Assembly (NCBI RefSeq): GCF_946220915.1
Contig: NZ_CAMIHH010000022.1
Location: 1-35,666 of the forward strand
Length of the DNA: 35,666 bases
Reading direction: 5' to 3'
DNA from: an uncultured Flavobacterium sp.
Lineage (GTDB): Bacteria > Bacteroidota > Bacteroidia > Flavobacteriales > Flavobacteriaceae
Numbering within the stretch: position 1 is the stretch's first letter; the number at the start of each line of letters is the position of its first letter. Both the position numbers and the translations under genes were made by a program. Under the pieces are notes generated by a model that saw only the letters and a program-made list of their open reading frames with translations, had not been told where the DNA came from and made no database searches. Shown one piece after another: positions 1 to 7,908 of this stretch.

Positions 1-2
1 GT

Positions 3-443
3 GAAGAAGCGAATCCCAACAGTAATACTAAATCAATTCGCGCATTTTTTGATGGATATACAGATGAAAATATTACATCCTGTATACAAAAGGATTCAGT
101 AAGATTAGCAACATTTTATTCGGGAAATAATTATAAACATGAGGAAAAATATTTTAAACAATATTCTGAATTGCTTGAAAAATACGTGACTAAAATGCAA
201 GGTCTGATGACGATGAATGTAAAATCTTCGTTATACAATGAAAAAGTAAAAATATCATATATCCTCATGCAGGCACACTATTGTAAGGGCATTATTGCTA
301 AAAAAGATTTAAAAATAATGGGTGTTGAACCGGAAGTAATTTTGATTATTGATGAAATTACATTTGATACTAAGTTTAGAATTCCAAGAGAATTTACATA
401 CGATATAATTAAGGCTATTGATTTTAATAAATTCCTTTATTGA
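3..443 (+). CDS. Hypothetical protein, 3' part only (5' end outside window)
   Basis: An open frame enters from the left edge (first full codon at base 3) and ends in TGA at 441-443, giving about 146 residues with no start codon that must be used. I do not recognise the family. The protein is rich in Lys, Glu, Tyr, Phe and Ile, looks soluble and shows no signal peptide or membrane segment in the visible part. By hand count of bases 1-420 the GC content is about 29%, whereas the next gene exceeds 50% in the rows I counted. This compositional break fits an acquired gene or the end of an AT-rich island to the left. Coding is supported by an uninterrupted frame through AT-rich DNA, where random stops would be common. 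Confidence 0.6.
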   Translation, partial: EEANPNSNTKSIRAFFDGYTDENITSCIQKDSVRLATFYSGNNYKHEEKYFKQYSELLEKYVTKMQGLMTMNVKSSLYNEKVKISYILMQAHYCKGIIAKKDLKIMGVEPEVILIIDEITFDTKFRIPREFTYDIIKAIDFNKFLY

Positions 444-482
444 CGAGATAATGTCCCAAACCTTCAATAAAAAATAAATAAT

Positions 483-490
483 TACTTTTG
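483..490 (+). promoter_or_regulatory. Candidate Bacteroidota -7 box (TAnnTTTG), possibly leaderless
   Basis: TACTTTTG matches the Bacteroidota -7 consensus TAnnTTTG exactly and ends four bases before the ATG at 495. I see no good TTG at the -33 position. If the box is used, transcription would begin at or next to the start codon. Confidence 0.4.
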
Positions 491-494
491 CGGC

Positions 495-2051
495 ATGCCA
501 AGAGAACTCCAGATACAGGTCGCACCCGAAGTAGCCGCAAAACCGGAATTGCTTACCGCCCATGTTGCCATGCTCATGCAGATAAAGCCTGAGGAAATAC
601 GTCATGTGGCCATACTCAAGCGTTCCATCGATGCGCGCCAAAAGGCCGTGAAGGTAAACCTGAAGGTGGCGGTATACCATGATGAAGAGTACACCGAAAC
701 CAAACTGCAGCTGCCGGAGTATAAGGATGTTTCCAATGCCGAAGAGGTAATTATCATCGGTGCCGGGCCTGCCGGATTGTTTGCAGCATTGCAGCTGATT
801 GAACTGGGCCTCAAGCCTGTCGTTATCGAGCGTGGCAAGGACGTGCAGGAACGCCGCCGCGACCTCAAGGCCATCAACCGCGACCATATTGTAAATGAAG
901 ATTCCAACTATTGCTATGGCGAGGGCGGGGCAGGAACTTATTCCGACGGCAAGCTGTATACCCGGTCTAAAAAGCGCGGCGATGTTGACCGAATCCTTCG
1001 TTTGTTTGTAGCCTTTGGCGCATCGGAGGAAATACTGGTGGAAGCCCACCCGCACATAGGCACCAACAAACTGCCAAAGATCATAAAGGCCATGCGCGAA
1101 AAGATCATCGAATTTGGGGGCCAGGTGCTTTTTAACACGCGTGTTACCGATATATTGGTGAAAAGCAATGTAGTGTCGGGCATTGTAACCCAAAATGGCG
1201 ATACCATTAACGCGAAAAAGATCATACTGGCCACAGGCCACTCTGCACGCGACATTTTTGAGCTGCTCGACCGAAAAAAAATATTCATCGAGGCCAAGCC
1301 GTTTGCCCTTGGCGTTCGCGCAGAGCATCCGCAAAGCCTAATCGACAGCATACAGTATAGCTGCGATTTCAATTCCGGCAGGGGAGAGTTCCTCCCGCCC
1401 GCACCCTATGCCATTGTAAAGCAGGTAGGGGGCAGGGGCATGTATTCGTTCTGCATGTGTCCCGGTGGCGTGATAGCCCCGTGTGCCACCAGCCCCGGCG
1501 AAGTAGTAACCAACGGATGGTCGCCCTCCAAACGCGACCAGGAAACGGCCAATTCGGGTATTGTGGTCGAATTGAAGCTGGAGGATTTCAGGCCATTTGC
1601 GAAATCCGGCGCACTCGCGGGGATGGAATTCCAAAAGGCCATAGAGCAGCAGGCGTGGCGCGTGGCAGGGGAAACCCAACACGTACCCGCCCAACGCATG
1701 ATCGATTTCACACAATCAAAAGTATCGGCAGACATTCCCAAAACCTCCTACGTTCCAGGAACCACTTCTGTAGAATTGGGCCAGGTATTCCCCGGATTTC
1801 TTACGCAGACACTGCGTGAAGGCTTTAAAGAATTTGGCAAGTCGATGCGTGGGTACCTTACCAATGAGGCCATTTTACACGCACCGGAGTCGCGTACTTC
1901 CTCACCCGTGCGCATACCCCGCGACCCGGAAACGCTGGAACACCTCGGGATAAAAGGGCTTTATCCTTGCGGAGAAGGTGCAGGCTACGCAGGCGGTATT
2001 ATTTCGGCAGCCATCGACGGAGAGAAATGCGCGCTGAAATGTGCAGAGTAA
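495..2051 (+). CDS. FAD-dependent dehydrogenase/oxidoreductase, COG2509 type
   Basis: This 518-residue protein is a cytoplasmic FAD-dependent oxidoreductase of the uncharacterised COG2509 family; its substrate is unknown. An N-terminal alpha/beta region (about 1-80) contains the typical KRSIDAR stretch. It is followed by a Rossmann dinucleotide-binding motif, GAGPAG at residues 89-94, and an acidic strand end (VVIERG, about 109-114). A GEGGAGTYSDGKL segment and a C-terminal GEGAGYAGGI segment are typical of the family's FAD site. The length matches family members. The ATG at 495 is preferred because the family-conserved N-terminal region starts right there, although a promoter-like box ends only four bases upstream. 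It appears monocistronic, with an AT-rich gap on both sides. Long open frames antisense to it are shadows. Confidence 0.88.
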   Translation: MPRELQIQVAPEVAAKPELLTAHVAMLMQIKPEEIRHVAILKRSIDARQKAVKVNLKVAVYHDEEYTETKLQLPEYKDVSNAEEVIIIGAGPAGLFAALQLIELGLKPVVIERGKDVQERRRDLKAINRDHIVNEDSNYCYGEGGAGTYSDGKLYTRSKKRGDVDRILRLFVAFGASEEILVEAHPHIGTNKLPKIIKAMREKIIEFGGQVLFNTRVTDILVKSNVVSGIVTQNGDTINAKKIILATGHSARDIFELLDRKKIFIEAKPFALGVRAEHPQSLIDSIQYSCDFNSGRGEFLPPAPYAIVKQVGGRGMYSFCMCPGGVIAPCATSPGEVVTNGWSPSKRDQETANSGIVVELKLEDFRPFAKSGALAGMEFQKAIEQQAWRVAGETQHVPAQRMIDFTQSKVSADIPKTSYVPGTTSVELGQVFPGFLTQTLREGFKEFGKSMRGYLTNEAILHAPESRTSSPVRIPRDPETLEHLGIKGLYPCGEGAGYAGGIISAAIDGEKCALKCAE

Positions 2052-2148
2052 CATTAATTTATTTTGTAAATCTATTCTTACATTTTATAATTATTTTATA
2101 TTCGCATCTATTTAAAATATTCAACTTTACATTTTAATAATTACAAAT

Positions 2149-2730
2149 ATGGCAATAGAACAGCAATTGAAGGAACGAAGCGGCAATGTGTGTGAACTTA
2201 GTGGAGCAGTCGGCAGCCTTTCGGCCTATGAAGTACCGCCCGCACGTAACCTCGGCGTTGATGGCTTTATTTACATTGATGCAAAATGCCTTGCCCAGAT
2301 CGAGAAAAGGGAAGAGCCCGACAGTGCATTCTGGCAAAATATCCTCCCTGGCAGCATGTGGAGCGAAGTACCTGCCGTTCAGGTAGTATCGTGGCGCATG
2401 CTGAACCGTTTTCGCGATGAGGGCTGGGCTGCAGATGCACTTGAAATGATGTACCTCGATGATGAGCTGCTGGAATATGCCAAAGCTACTGGCGATCATA
2501 CCCTGGATGCCGGCGTACAGTTCCACAAAGACAGCAACGGCAATGTTTTACAGCAGGGCGATACCGTAACCCTCATAAAAGACCTGGATGTGAAAGGATC
2601 TTCGATCAATGCAAAAGTAGGCACTCCGGTGCGCAACATTCGCCTGGTTCATGATAATCCCGAACAGATTGAAGGCAAGATAGACGGGCAGCTTATTGTT
2701 ATACTTACAAAGTACCTGAAAAAACAATAG
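2149..2730 (+). CDS. PhnA-family protein
   Basis: This 193-residue soluble protein carries the PhnA C-terminal domain at about residues 125-193, recognisable from DSNGNVLQQGDTVTLIKDL, the VRNIRL segment and the IEGKIDGQLIVILTKYLKK end. Despite the name, PhnA proteins are not shown to be needed for phosphonate use, and no phn genes are nearby. In many relatives the N-terminal part is zinc-binding and contains CELCG. Here that motif reads CELSG (first Cys at residue 15), and only two cysteines are visible in the whole chain, so a normal four-Cys site seems absent. It is followed by a strong terminator at 2750, so it is probably transcribed alone. The family call is firm; the biological role is unknown. 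Confidence 0.85.
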   Translation: MAIEQQLKERSGNVCELSGAVGSLSAYEVPPARNLGVDGFIYIDAKCLAQIEKREEPDSAFWQNILPGSMWSEVPAVQVVSWRMLNRFRDEGWAADALEMMYLDDELLEYAKATGDHTLDAGVQFHKDSNGNVLQQGDTVTLIKDLDVKGSSINAKVGTPVRNIRLVHDNPEQIEGKIDGQLIVILTKYLKKQ

Positions 2731-2749
2731 GGTGCTATATGGCACTTCG

Positions 2750-2783
2750 AAAGCCCGTTGCACAAATTGCACCGGGCTTTTTT
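2750..2783 (+). terminator. Rho-independent terminator after the PhnA-family gene
   Basis: An AAAGCCCG arm at 2750 pairs with CGGGCTTT ending at 2780, extended by an inner TGCA/TGCA pairing across one mismatch. The hairpin is followed directly by a T run. Confidence 0.85.
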
Positions 2784-2934
2784 GATTTTTGCATAACAAC
2801 CCTGTAAGGCCGGTTAACACTATTTTGTAATGGATGCCAAATAATGCTTAAGGAGAGGTTAATTAATATAAAAACAGTGGGTTACGAAAAATGGTGCATT
2901 GTAATTTTACAGTAAATTCAAAAAAAATGTAACC

Positions 2935-3357
2935 ATGAAAAGATTAATTTTATCGCTGGCGGCGGTGCTTGCATTTGGCATTGCTTCAGCCCAGACAGAC
3001 ACCACGCGTACGCGCACAACCACTACAACGACCAACCGTAGTACACTGACACCGGAGCAACGCAGCCAAACTTCTACCACCACGACCCGTACCGACAGGG
3101 CAAGGAAACAGGATGCACGAACAGTTTCGCCAACCACTACTGCGCCACGTGCAACCACTACACCCAGTACTACAACCAACACAACGCCCGGTACATCAAC
3201 CAGTACAACCACGACCAACCCTAACAGGACCAGTACGCCAAACAGGGTAAACCCGCAGGGCAGCACATCGCCAACAACGTCATCGCCCACCACCAACCCC
3301 GGATCACAAACACCAACTCCGGCAACGCCACCGGGAACAAATAACCCCAGGCCATAA
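2935..3357 (+). CDS. Secreted Thr-rich low-complexity protein
   Basis: The 140-residue product starts with a clear signal peptide (MKRLILSLAAVLAFGIASA, cleavage after residue 19). The remainder is almost entirely Thr, Ser, Pro, Asn and Arg. I count about 47 Thr in roughly 120 mature residues, many in runs of three to six. No folded domain is expected. Bacteroidota O-glycosylate secreted proteins at D-(S/T)-(hydrophobic or T); the DTT right after the signal peptide fits that rule, so a glycosylated, mucin-like spacer in the periplasm or at the surface is a reasonable inference. A TAATTTTA sequence at 2902-2909, near the -7 consensus, precedes it by 25 bases, and a terminator follows. The amino-acid bias comes from repeated ACC/ACA/ACG codons, so the length may vary between strains. 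Confidence 0.75.
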   Translation: MKRLILSLAAVLAFGIASAQTDTTRTRTTTTTTNRSTLTPEQRSQTSTTTTRTDRARKQDARTVSPTTTAPRATTTPSTTTNTTPGTSTSTTTTNPNRTSTPNRVNPQGSTSPTTSSPTTNPGSQTPTPATPPGTNNPRP

Positions 3358-3362
3358 TAACT

Positions 3363-3390
3363 AACCCTGCTTCGGCGGGGTTGTGTTTTT
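3363..3390 (+). terminator. Rho-independent terminator with UUCG loop
   Basis: The AACCCTGC arm (3363-3370), TTCG tetraloop and GCGGGGTT arm (3375-3382) form a stable hairpin, followed by GTGTTTTT. It closes the Thr-rich protein gene. Confidence 0.85.
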
Positions 3391-3531
3391 ATACATTATT
3401 CTAATAACGAAAGGTCATTGTGTACTATTCATGCAGTTAAGCAAGCTTTAATAACATAATGTTAAAGTAAATGGCGCTCCGCCATTCGTTTCTTATTTTT
3501 AGGATAGCAAAACAACCTCAACAAAATATTC

Positions 3532-4251
3532 ATGGAAAAGCCGTTTGACTCCGTAGTAGTTCCAGCTAAGCAAACCATTGGCACTATAGAAAGCGCTATC
3601 TCCATACTTGGGGGCGCATTCCTGCTTTATGACGCTTTTAAGAAAGAAAAGAAAAGCATACTTGAAATGGCTGCTGCCGGTTTCATGATTTACCGTGGTG
3701 TAAAAGGCCTGCGTAAAAATGATGCCTTTACAACACGGCTGTCAGGCGAACGGGCTGCAAAACCAGCCAATTCCAACATCAATATCCATGCGCGCATGAT
3801 CGTGGGCAAGCCTGTGAATGAAGTGTATAACTTTTGGAGGCACCTCGGCAACCTCCCCTTGTTCATGGAGCACCTGGAAAGCGTTACCGTACTGGGCGAT
3901 ACCCATTCTCAATGGAAAGCGGCCATGCCGGGCGGACTTGGTACGGTAAGCTGGAAAGCTGAAATCGTATCCGAAGCGCCAAACCGCTACATCGGGTGGA
4001 GATCCATGCCGGGATCGGTTATCTCCAATGCCGGGAAGGTGCAATTTAAAGATGCCGGTGAACTGGGCACGCTGGTGCATGTGGTATTTTCATACGAAGC
4101 GCCATTTGGTGCGGCAGGCGCCGAGGTGGCCCGGCTGGCCAACCCGATATTTGAAAGGATGGTGCGGCGGGATGTAATGGGCTTTAAGCGCTACATGGAA
4201 ACCGGAACGCCAAAAAAACTGCAACAGGAAACCGTAGCCATATACACATAG
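3532..4251 (+). CDS. SRPBCC-domain membrane protein (cyclase/dehydrase-like)
   Basis: This 239-residue protein has two hydrophobic helices near the N-terminus (about residues 15-36 and 43-60), resembling the DUF2892-type two-helix module. A START/SRPBCC (polyketide cyclase/dehydrase-like) domain follows at about 80-225. The SRPBCC part shows the expected opening (IVGKPVNEVYNFWR), the LPLFMEHLESV helix and a long C-terminal helix (RLANPIFERMVRRDVMGFKRYME). SRPBCC domains bind hydrophobic ligands, but the ligand here cannot be told. A TATTTTTA sequence at 3494-3501, close to the -7 consensus, lies 30 bases upstream, and a small AATGGC/GCCATT hairpin sits at 3470-3486. The next gene starts 86 bases downstream on the same strand. 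A role in envelope or stress physiology is inference only. Confidence 0.82.
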   Translation: MEKPFDSVVVPAKQTIGTIESAISILGGAFLLYDAFKKEKKSILEMAAAGFMIYRGVKGLRKNDAFTTRLSGERAAKPANSNINIHARMIVGKPVNEVYNFWRHLGNLPLFMEHLESVTVLGDTHSQWKAAMPGGLGTVSWKAEIVSEAPNRYIGWRSMPGSVISNAGKVQFKDAGELGTLVHVVFSYEAPFGAAGAEVARLANPIFERMVRRDVMGFKRYMETGTPKKLQQETVAIYT

Positions 4252-4337
4252 GCGGGCAGCTAAAAAAGCTTTTGATCCTCAATGATTTCCGAAGCAAAAT
4301 TTTCGTAAATTTACAGACTATTTGTAATGGAAGAAAG

Positions 4338-6707
4338 ATGGAAGTTGAGCATCATGTAGAAAGCCCGCTTATTGCGAAAATATCGTTTCATAAAGTGCTG
4401 GAAACACTTGAGGAAATTGCAGAGTCTGACGTAGATTACCGTTCCGATTATGCTAAGGCACTATTGAGGCACGCTGCACCCTACCCGGAGCTGCGCGATG
4501 GCATTACCGATCTTTCGCTGCTCGAAAAGCATGAAAAGCTGATTAAAAACCTGCTGTCCGACCTGTTCCCCACAGCGCTTACCAAAAACGAGATCAAGGC
4601 TGCGGCGATTCCGTTTTTCAACATTACTTTTAACCATACCAAACGATTTAAAAAAATACTGGTAAATGCCGGCGATGATTTTGGCATGAGCATCCGTAAT
4701 TTTGATGACCACCAGTTTTACGTATTTTGCTGCTGCCTTGTGCTAAACCGCTACTATGGGCATCATTTCGATTTTAGCAAACCGTTGTTTTATGACATTC
4801 CCGACAGCGACGGCATCATGCACCATTACCGCATACTATATAATGCCGATTTCATGGAGCTGCTGCCTACTGATAAGGCTGTACACATTACTGATGACGA
4901 TGTGGCGCTGCTGATGGACAATTTTGATAACCTGGAATTGTGGAAAGAAAAATTTCCTCCGGGTAGCTGGATATCAAAAGGGTTTGGCATTGTATCGCTC
5001 TTTGATGCGACTACCGAGAGCGCCATATCCAACCTAAAGTCGAACCTTTTGATAAGCGACGAAATGAAGGAAATTGCAAAGGCAAACTTTGAGGGCATTT
5101 TCCGTTCGATATACCAGATACCGGATCTCCGCATAGGGTTTACGGAGGTGAACATTGAAGATAACCTGTTTACCCTTGCGCCATTCCAGGAAATAAAGAG
5201 TCATATTTTAAACGGCTCGGCCGAGATGAGCTGCGACAGTATGCTGTGCGATGAAACGCTGGACAGCATGCTCTCGGAAAAGAAATTTTTTATCCTGTCG
5301 GATGTGGAGGCTTACAAGCTACAGCAAGGTGCCGATTCAGGCTTTGCCGAACAGCTTTTGGCACAGGATATAAGGAGCTGTATTTTTGCACCCATCATCA
5401 AGAACGGGAGGCTGCTTGGCTTTATCGAGCTGGTATCGTCAAGGGCCAAGGAACTTAACAGCATTAACTCAAACAAGCTGACCTACATCCTTCCATTTCT
5501 TACGGATACGATCGACCGCTATTATTCGGAGCTTCAAAACGAGATCGATGCAATAATCCAGAATGAATATACTGCCATACACCACAGCGTGTACTGGAAG
5601 TTCAGGGAGGAAGCGTTGCTGCACATTACATCCAAAGACAACAGGGACCAGGCCTACAAAGAAATCGTTTTCCGTGAAGTGTACCCACTGTACGGCCAGA
5701 TAGACATAAAAGGCTCCTCGACGGCACGCAATGAATCCATCGAAAAAGACCTTATCCTCCAGATAGAACGGCTCCTTTCGCTTTTCAGGTTTATTTTCAA
5801 GAAAGAGAACCTGCCGCTAATAGAGCAGCATATCTTCGAGCTGAAAAACCTGCAGGCGGAACTCAGCGAATCGCTAAAGGCCGATACCGAATCGGGCATA
5901 CAGGCGTATATCATTAACGAAGTGCACCCGGTGCTAAAGCATTTTGACTCGTCGAATGCAGAGATACACCAAAAGATAACCGCTTATTTTGCGACCCTGG
6001 ACAGCAAAATGAAGATGGTATATGACAGCCGCAAGAATTTTGATGATGCATTGTCGGTCATCAATAAACAAATGGCTGAAGTGCTCGACAGGAAGCAGGC
6101 GGAGGCACAATCGTACTTTCCGCACTATTACGAACGATTCAAGACCGATGGAGTAGAGCATAACCTTTATATTGGCGCATCGATATCGCCTAAGCATACC
6201 TATAGTCCGCTATATCTCAACAACCTGAGGTTGTGGCAGCTACAGGCCATGTGCGAAATGGAAAACGAATATTACAGGCTGCGCCCGGGTCTGCCTTATG
6301 ACCTTGATGTCACTTCCCTCATATTGGTATTCAGTTCGCCCATATCCATTCGTTTCAGGATGGACGAAAAGCGCTTTGATGTAGATGGTACCTACAACGC
6401 AAGGTATGAGGTGGTTAAAAAGCGTATTGACAAATCTAATATAAAAGGCACAAAGGACCGCATTACCGAAAAAGGAAAAATTACAATTGTCTATTCGCAA
6501 AAGCAGGAGGAAGCCGAGTACCGAAGGTACATACAGTTCCTGCAGCATAAAAAAATGCTGGGCAACGTGATCGAAACTTTTGAGGTGGAAGACCTACAGG
6601 GGGTAACCGGGCTGAAGGCTTTGCGCGTATCGGTAGAATATGACAGCGACAAAAAGCAGGAAACCACCTATAGCTATGAAGATCTGCTTAAAGAGCTGAA
6701 TGCTTAA
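4338..6707 (+). CDS. Large GAF-domain protein, function unknown
   Basis: From the ATG at 4338 this is a 789-residue soluble protein. A TTG-initiated extension from 4272 is possible but has no support. A helical N-terminal region (about 1-280) is followed by a GAF domain at about 290-400, recognisable from FFILSDVEAYKLQQ, CIFAPIIKNGRLLGFIEL and the trailing helix. After it come a long, mostly helical region with coiled-coil character (about 405-600) and a charged C-terminal domain with alternating strands (about 620-789). No histidine kinase, GGDEF or HTH output domain is visible, so it is not an ordinary two-component sensor. GAF domains bind small ligands, including cyclic nucleotides; the ligand here is unknown. 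Its stop codon lies in a TTAA shared with the convergent HD-PycTM gene, so the two 3' ends overlap by four bases. Confidence 0.8.
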   Translation: MEVEHHVESPLIAKISFHKVLETLEEIAESDVDYRSDYAKALLRHAAPYPELRDGITDLSLLEKHEKLIKNLLSDLFPTALTKNEIKAAAIPFFNITFNHTKRFKKILVNAGDDFGMSIRNFDDHQFYVFCCCLVLNRYYGHHFDFSKPLFYDIPDSDGIMHHYRILYNADFMELLPTDKAVHITDDDVALLMDNFDNLELWKEKFPPGSWISKGFGIVSLFDATTESAISNLKSNLLISDEMKEIAKANFEGIFRSIYQIPDLRIGFTEVNIEDNLFTLAPFQEIKSHILNGSAEMSCDSMLCDETLDSMLSEKKFFILSDVEAYKLQQGADSGFAEQLLAQDIRSCIFAPIIKNGRLLGFIELVSSRAKELNSINSNKLTYILPFLTDTIDRYYSELQNEIDAIIQNEYTAIHHSVYWKFREEALLHITSKDNRDQAYKEIVFREVYPLYGQIDIKGSSTARNESIEKDLILQIERLLSLFRFIFKKENLPLIEQHIFELKNLQAELSESLKADTESGIQAYIINEVHPVLKHFDSSNAEIHQKITAYFATLDSKMKMVYDSRKNFDDALSVINKQMAEVLDRKQAEAQSYFPHYYERFKTDGVEHNLYIGASISPKHTYSPLYLNNLRLWQLQAMCEMENEYYRLRPGLPYDLDVTSLILVFSSPISIRFRMDEKRFDVDGTYNARYEVVKKRIDKSNIKGTKDRITEKGKITIVYSQKQEEAEYRRYIQFLQHKKMLGNVIETFEVEDLQGVTGLKALRVSVEYDSDKKQETTYSYEDLLKELNA

Positions 6708-7882
6708 ACCATTTTAAAAGCATAAACGAACGCGCTTACCGAAGCCAGTATGCCTATCATGAAAACGGTGTAGGTAATGCGTAGCAGCTTATACTTTCGG
6801 TGAAGCACTAACCCCAGGAAATATAGGTCTTTGATCATTGAGCCATACAGGTAGTCGCGGCTTTTCATCATTTCGTTCATGGCCCATTCATACTCTTCCA
6901 GAGGCATTTTATAAAAATTTCCAAAGAACAGCAGGTTCACTTTACGCTCATCTATGTCTTCGCGGGTAAAGGTGCCGCTGGTCACTTTGGGCCTTGTAGA
7001 AAGTATGGCAAAAATTATGGTAGCCACAGTAAAGGCCATCAGGATAAGCGTTGGCGTGACCAGGTGGGCGTTAGAGGGGCTGTCGAGCTTAGGGATTATG
7101 GTGGTCAGCACAATGGAGATGATGATGGCATTTACCGAGAGGAGTATGTTGGCTTTGCTGTCGGCAATTTCGCTCAGGCGGGTGTGGTTATTGAGCGTTA
7201 CGCGGAATACGGTATCAATGCCTCGGTCGGGCCTTTCCAGCTTTTCCAGCTTCTTTTTATTGATTTTTTCCTTGGATTTTTTCTTCCCGCCATCGGCATC
7301 GGTAATTTCCTTTTGCAGGATGGCAATATTTGCTTCCTTCAATGGCTGTAGTGTCTGCTTGCCGTAATTCGTAAAAAAGCGGTGCTCCTGCATGAGCACT
7401 TTCCTATTCCCGAGCGCCCACTCCTTGTCGCTAAACGTTTTGCCCTGCGTTACCTTCCATTCTTCCCTCAGGAGCTCGGCCAGCGTAGGGTAGTTCTTAT
7501 CGGCAAAGTGCGAACAGTCGGCATCCTTTATTATTTTCTCGTTGAGTGTTTGTGGCTCTACCCCCAATTGGGTTGCTTTTATAAGTGCAGCAACCTGTAT
7601 TGCCCTGTCATCAGGATATCCGTTTTCTTTCAGGAATGCAAGCGCAGCTACCGCACCGCAGTCTTCATGGTTGTCAGGACCGTCAATATAGCCCACATCA
7701 TGAAACCATGCTGCCAGCAGGATGATCTCCATGTCTTCCTCTGCACCCTCCTCCTTTGCAATCACGGCAGCGTTATTTACAACCCGCAAAGTATGGTTAA
7801 AATTGTGGTAAATATAATCCGGAGATAGCTTATCTTTGAAAAGATGGAATACATAGCTTTCGGCTTTTTGAACAATATCCAT
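6704..7882 (-). CDS. HD phosphohydrolase fused to a PycTM (Pycsar effector-like, ex-DUF5706) membrane domain
   Basis: The 392-residue protein has an N-terminal HD domain with the metal-binding residues in order: H26/H30 (YHNFNH), H61-D62 (WFHDVGY), H72 (NHEDCG) and D120 (IIKDADCSHF). A charged Lys-rich linker at about 192-215 leads into a membrane module: RLSEIADSKANILLSVNAIIISIVLT (235-260) with the first TM, a second TM at about 275-294, and a third at 369-388. This arrangement matches PycTM (PF18967), the membrane effector domain of Pycsar anti-phage systems. HD domains hydrolyse nucleotide phosphoesters. No pyrimidine cyclase gene is present in the window, so this is not a complete Pycsar locus. 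The start is only 26 bases from the divergent phosphoesterase gene. Domain calls are firm; the function is inferred. Confidence 0.85.
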   Translation of the reverse strand: MDIVQKAESYVFHLFKDKLSPDYIYHNFNHTLRVVNNAAVIAKEEGAEEDMEIILLAAWFHDVGYIDGPDNHEDCGAVAALAFLKENGYPDDRAIQVAALIKATQLGVEPQTLNEKIIKDADCSHFADKNYPTLAELLREEWKVTQGKTFSDKEWALGNRKVLMQEHRFFTNYGKQTLQPLKEANIAILQKEITDADGGKKKSKEKINKKKLEKLERPDRGIDTVFRVTLNNHTRLSEIADSKANILLSVNAIIISIVLTTIIPKLDSPSNAHLVTPTLILMAFTVATIIFAILSTRPKVTSGTFTREDIDERKVNLLFFGNFYKMPLEEYEWAMNEMMKSRDYLYGSMIKDLYFLGLVLHRKYKLLRITYTVFMIGILASVSAFVYAFKMV

Positions 7883-7908
7883 AGGTAGGTAATTAACACA
7901 ACCAAATT

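Noticed and set aside
309..1334. Long open frame (341 codons) on the minus strand opposite the FAD dehydrogenase gene
   Set aside because: It lies antisense to a well-supported family gene, and its predicted protein has no signal peptide, domain or typical composition. It is a codon-bias shadow.
2149..2730. Phosphonate utilisation locus (because of the PhnA-family name)
   Set aside because: No C-P lyase or phosphonate transport gene is nearby, and PhnA proteins are not established members of that pathway.
4272..4337. TTG-initiated N-terminal extension of the GAF protein
   Set aside because: The extension has no conserved character, and the ATG at 4338 gives a normal start for the protein.
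6704..7882. Complete Pycsar anti-phage system
   Set aside because: Only a PycTM-like module is present; no cyclase gene of the pycC type is seen in either neighbour or elsewhere in the window.
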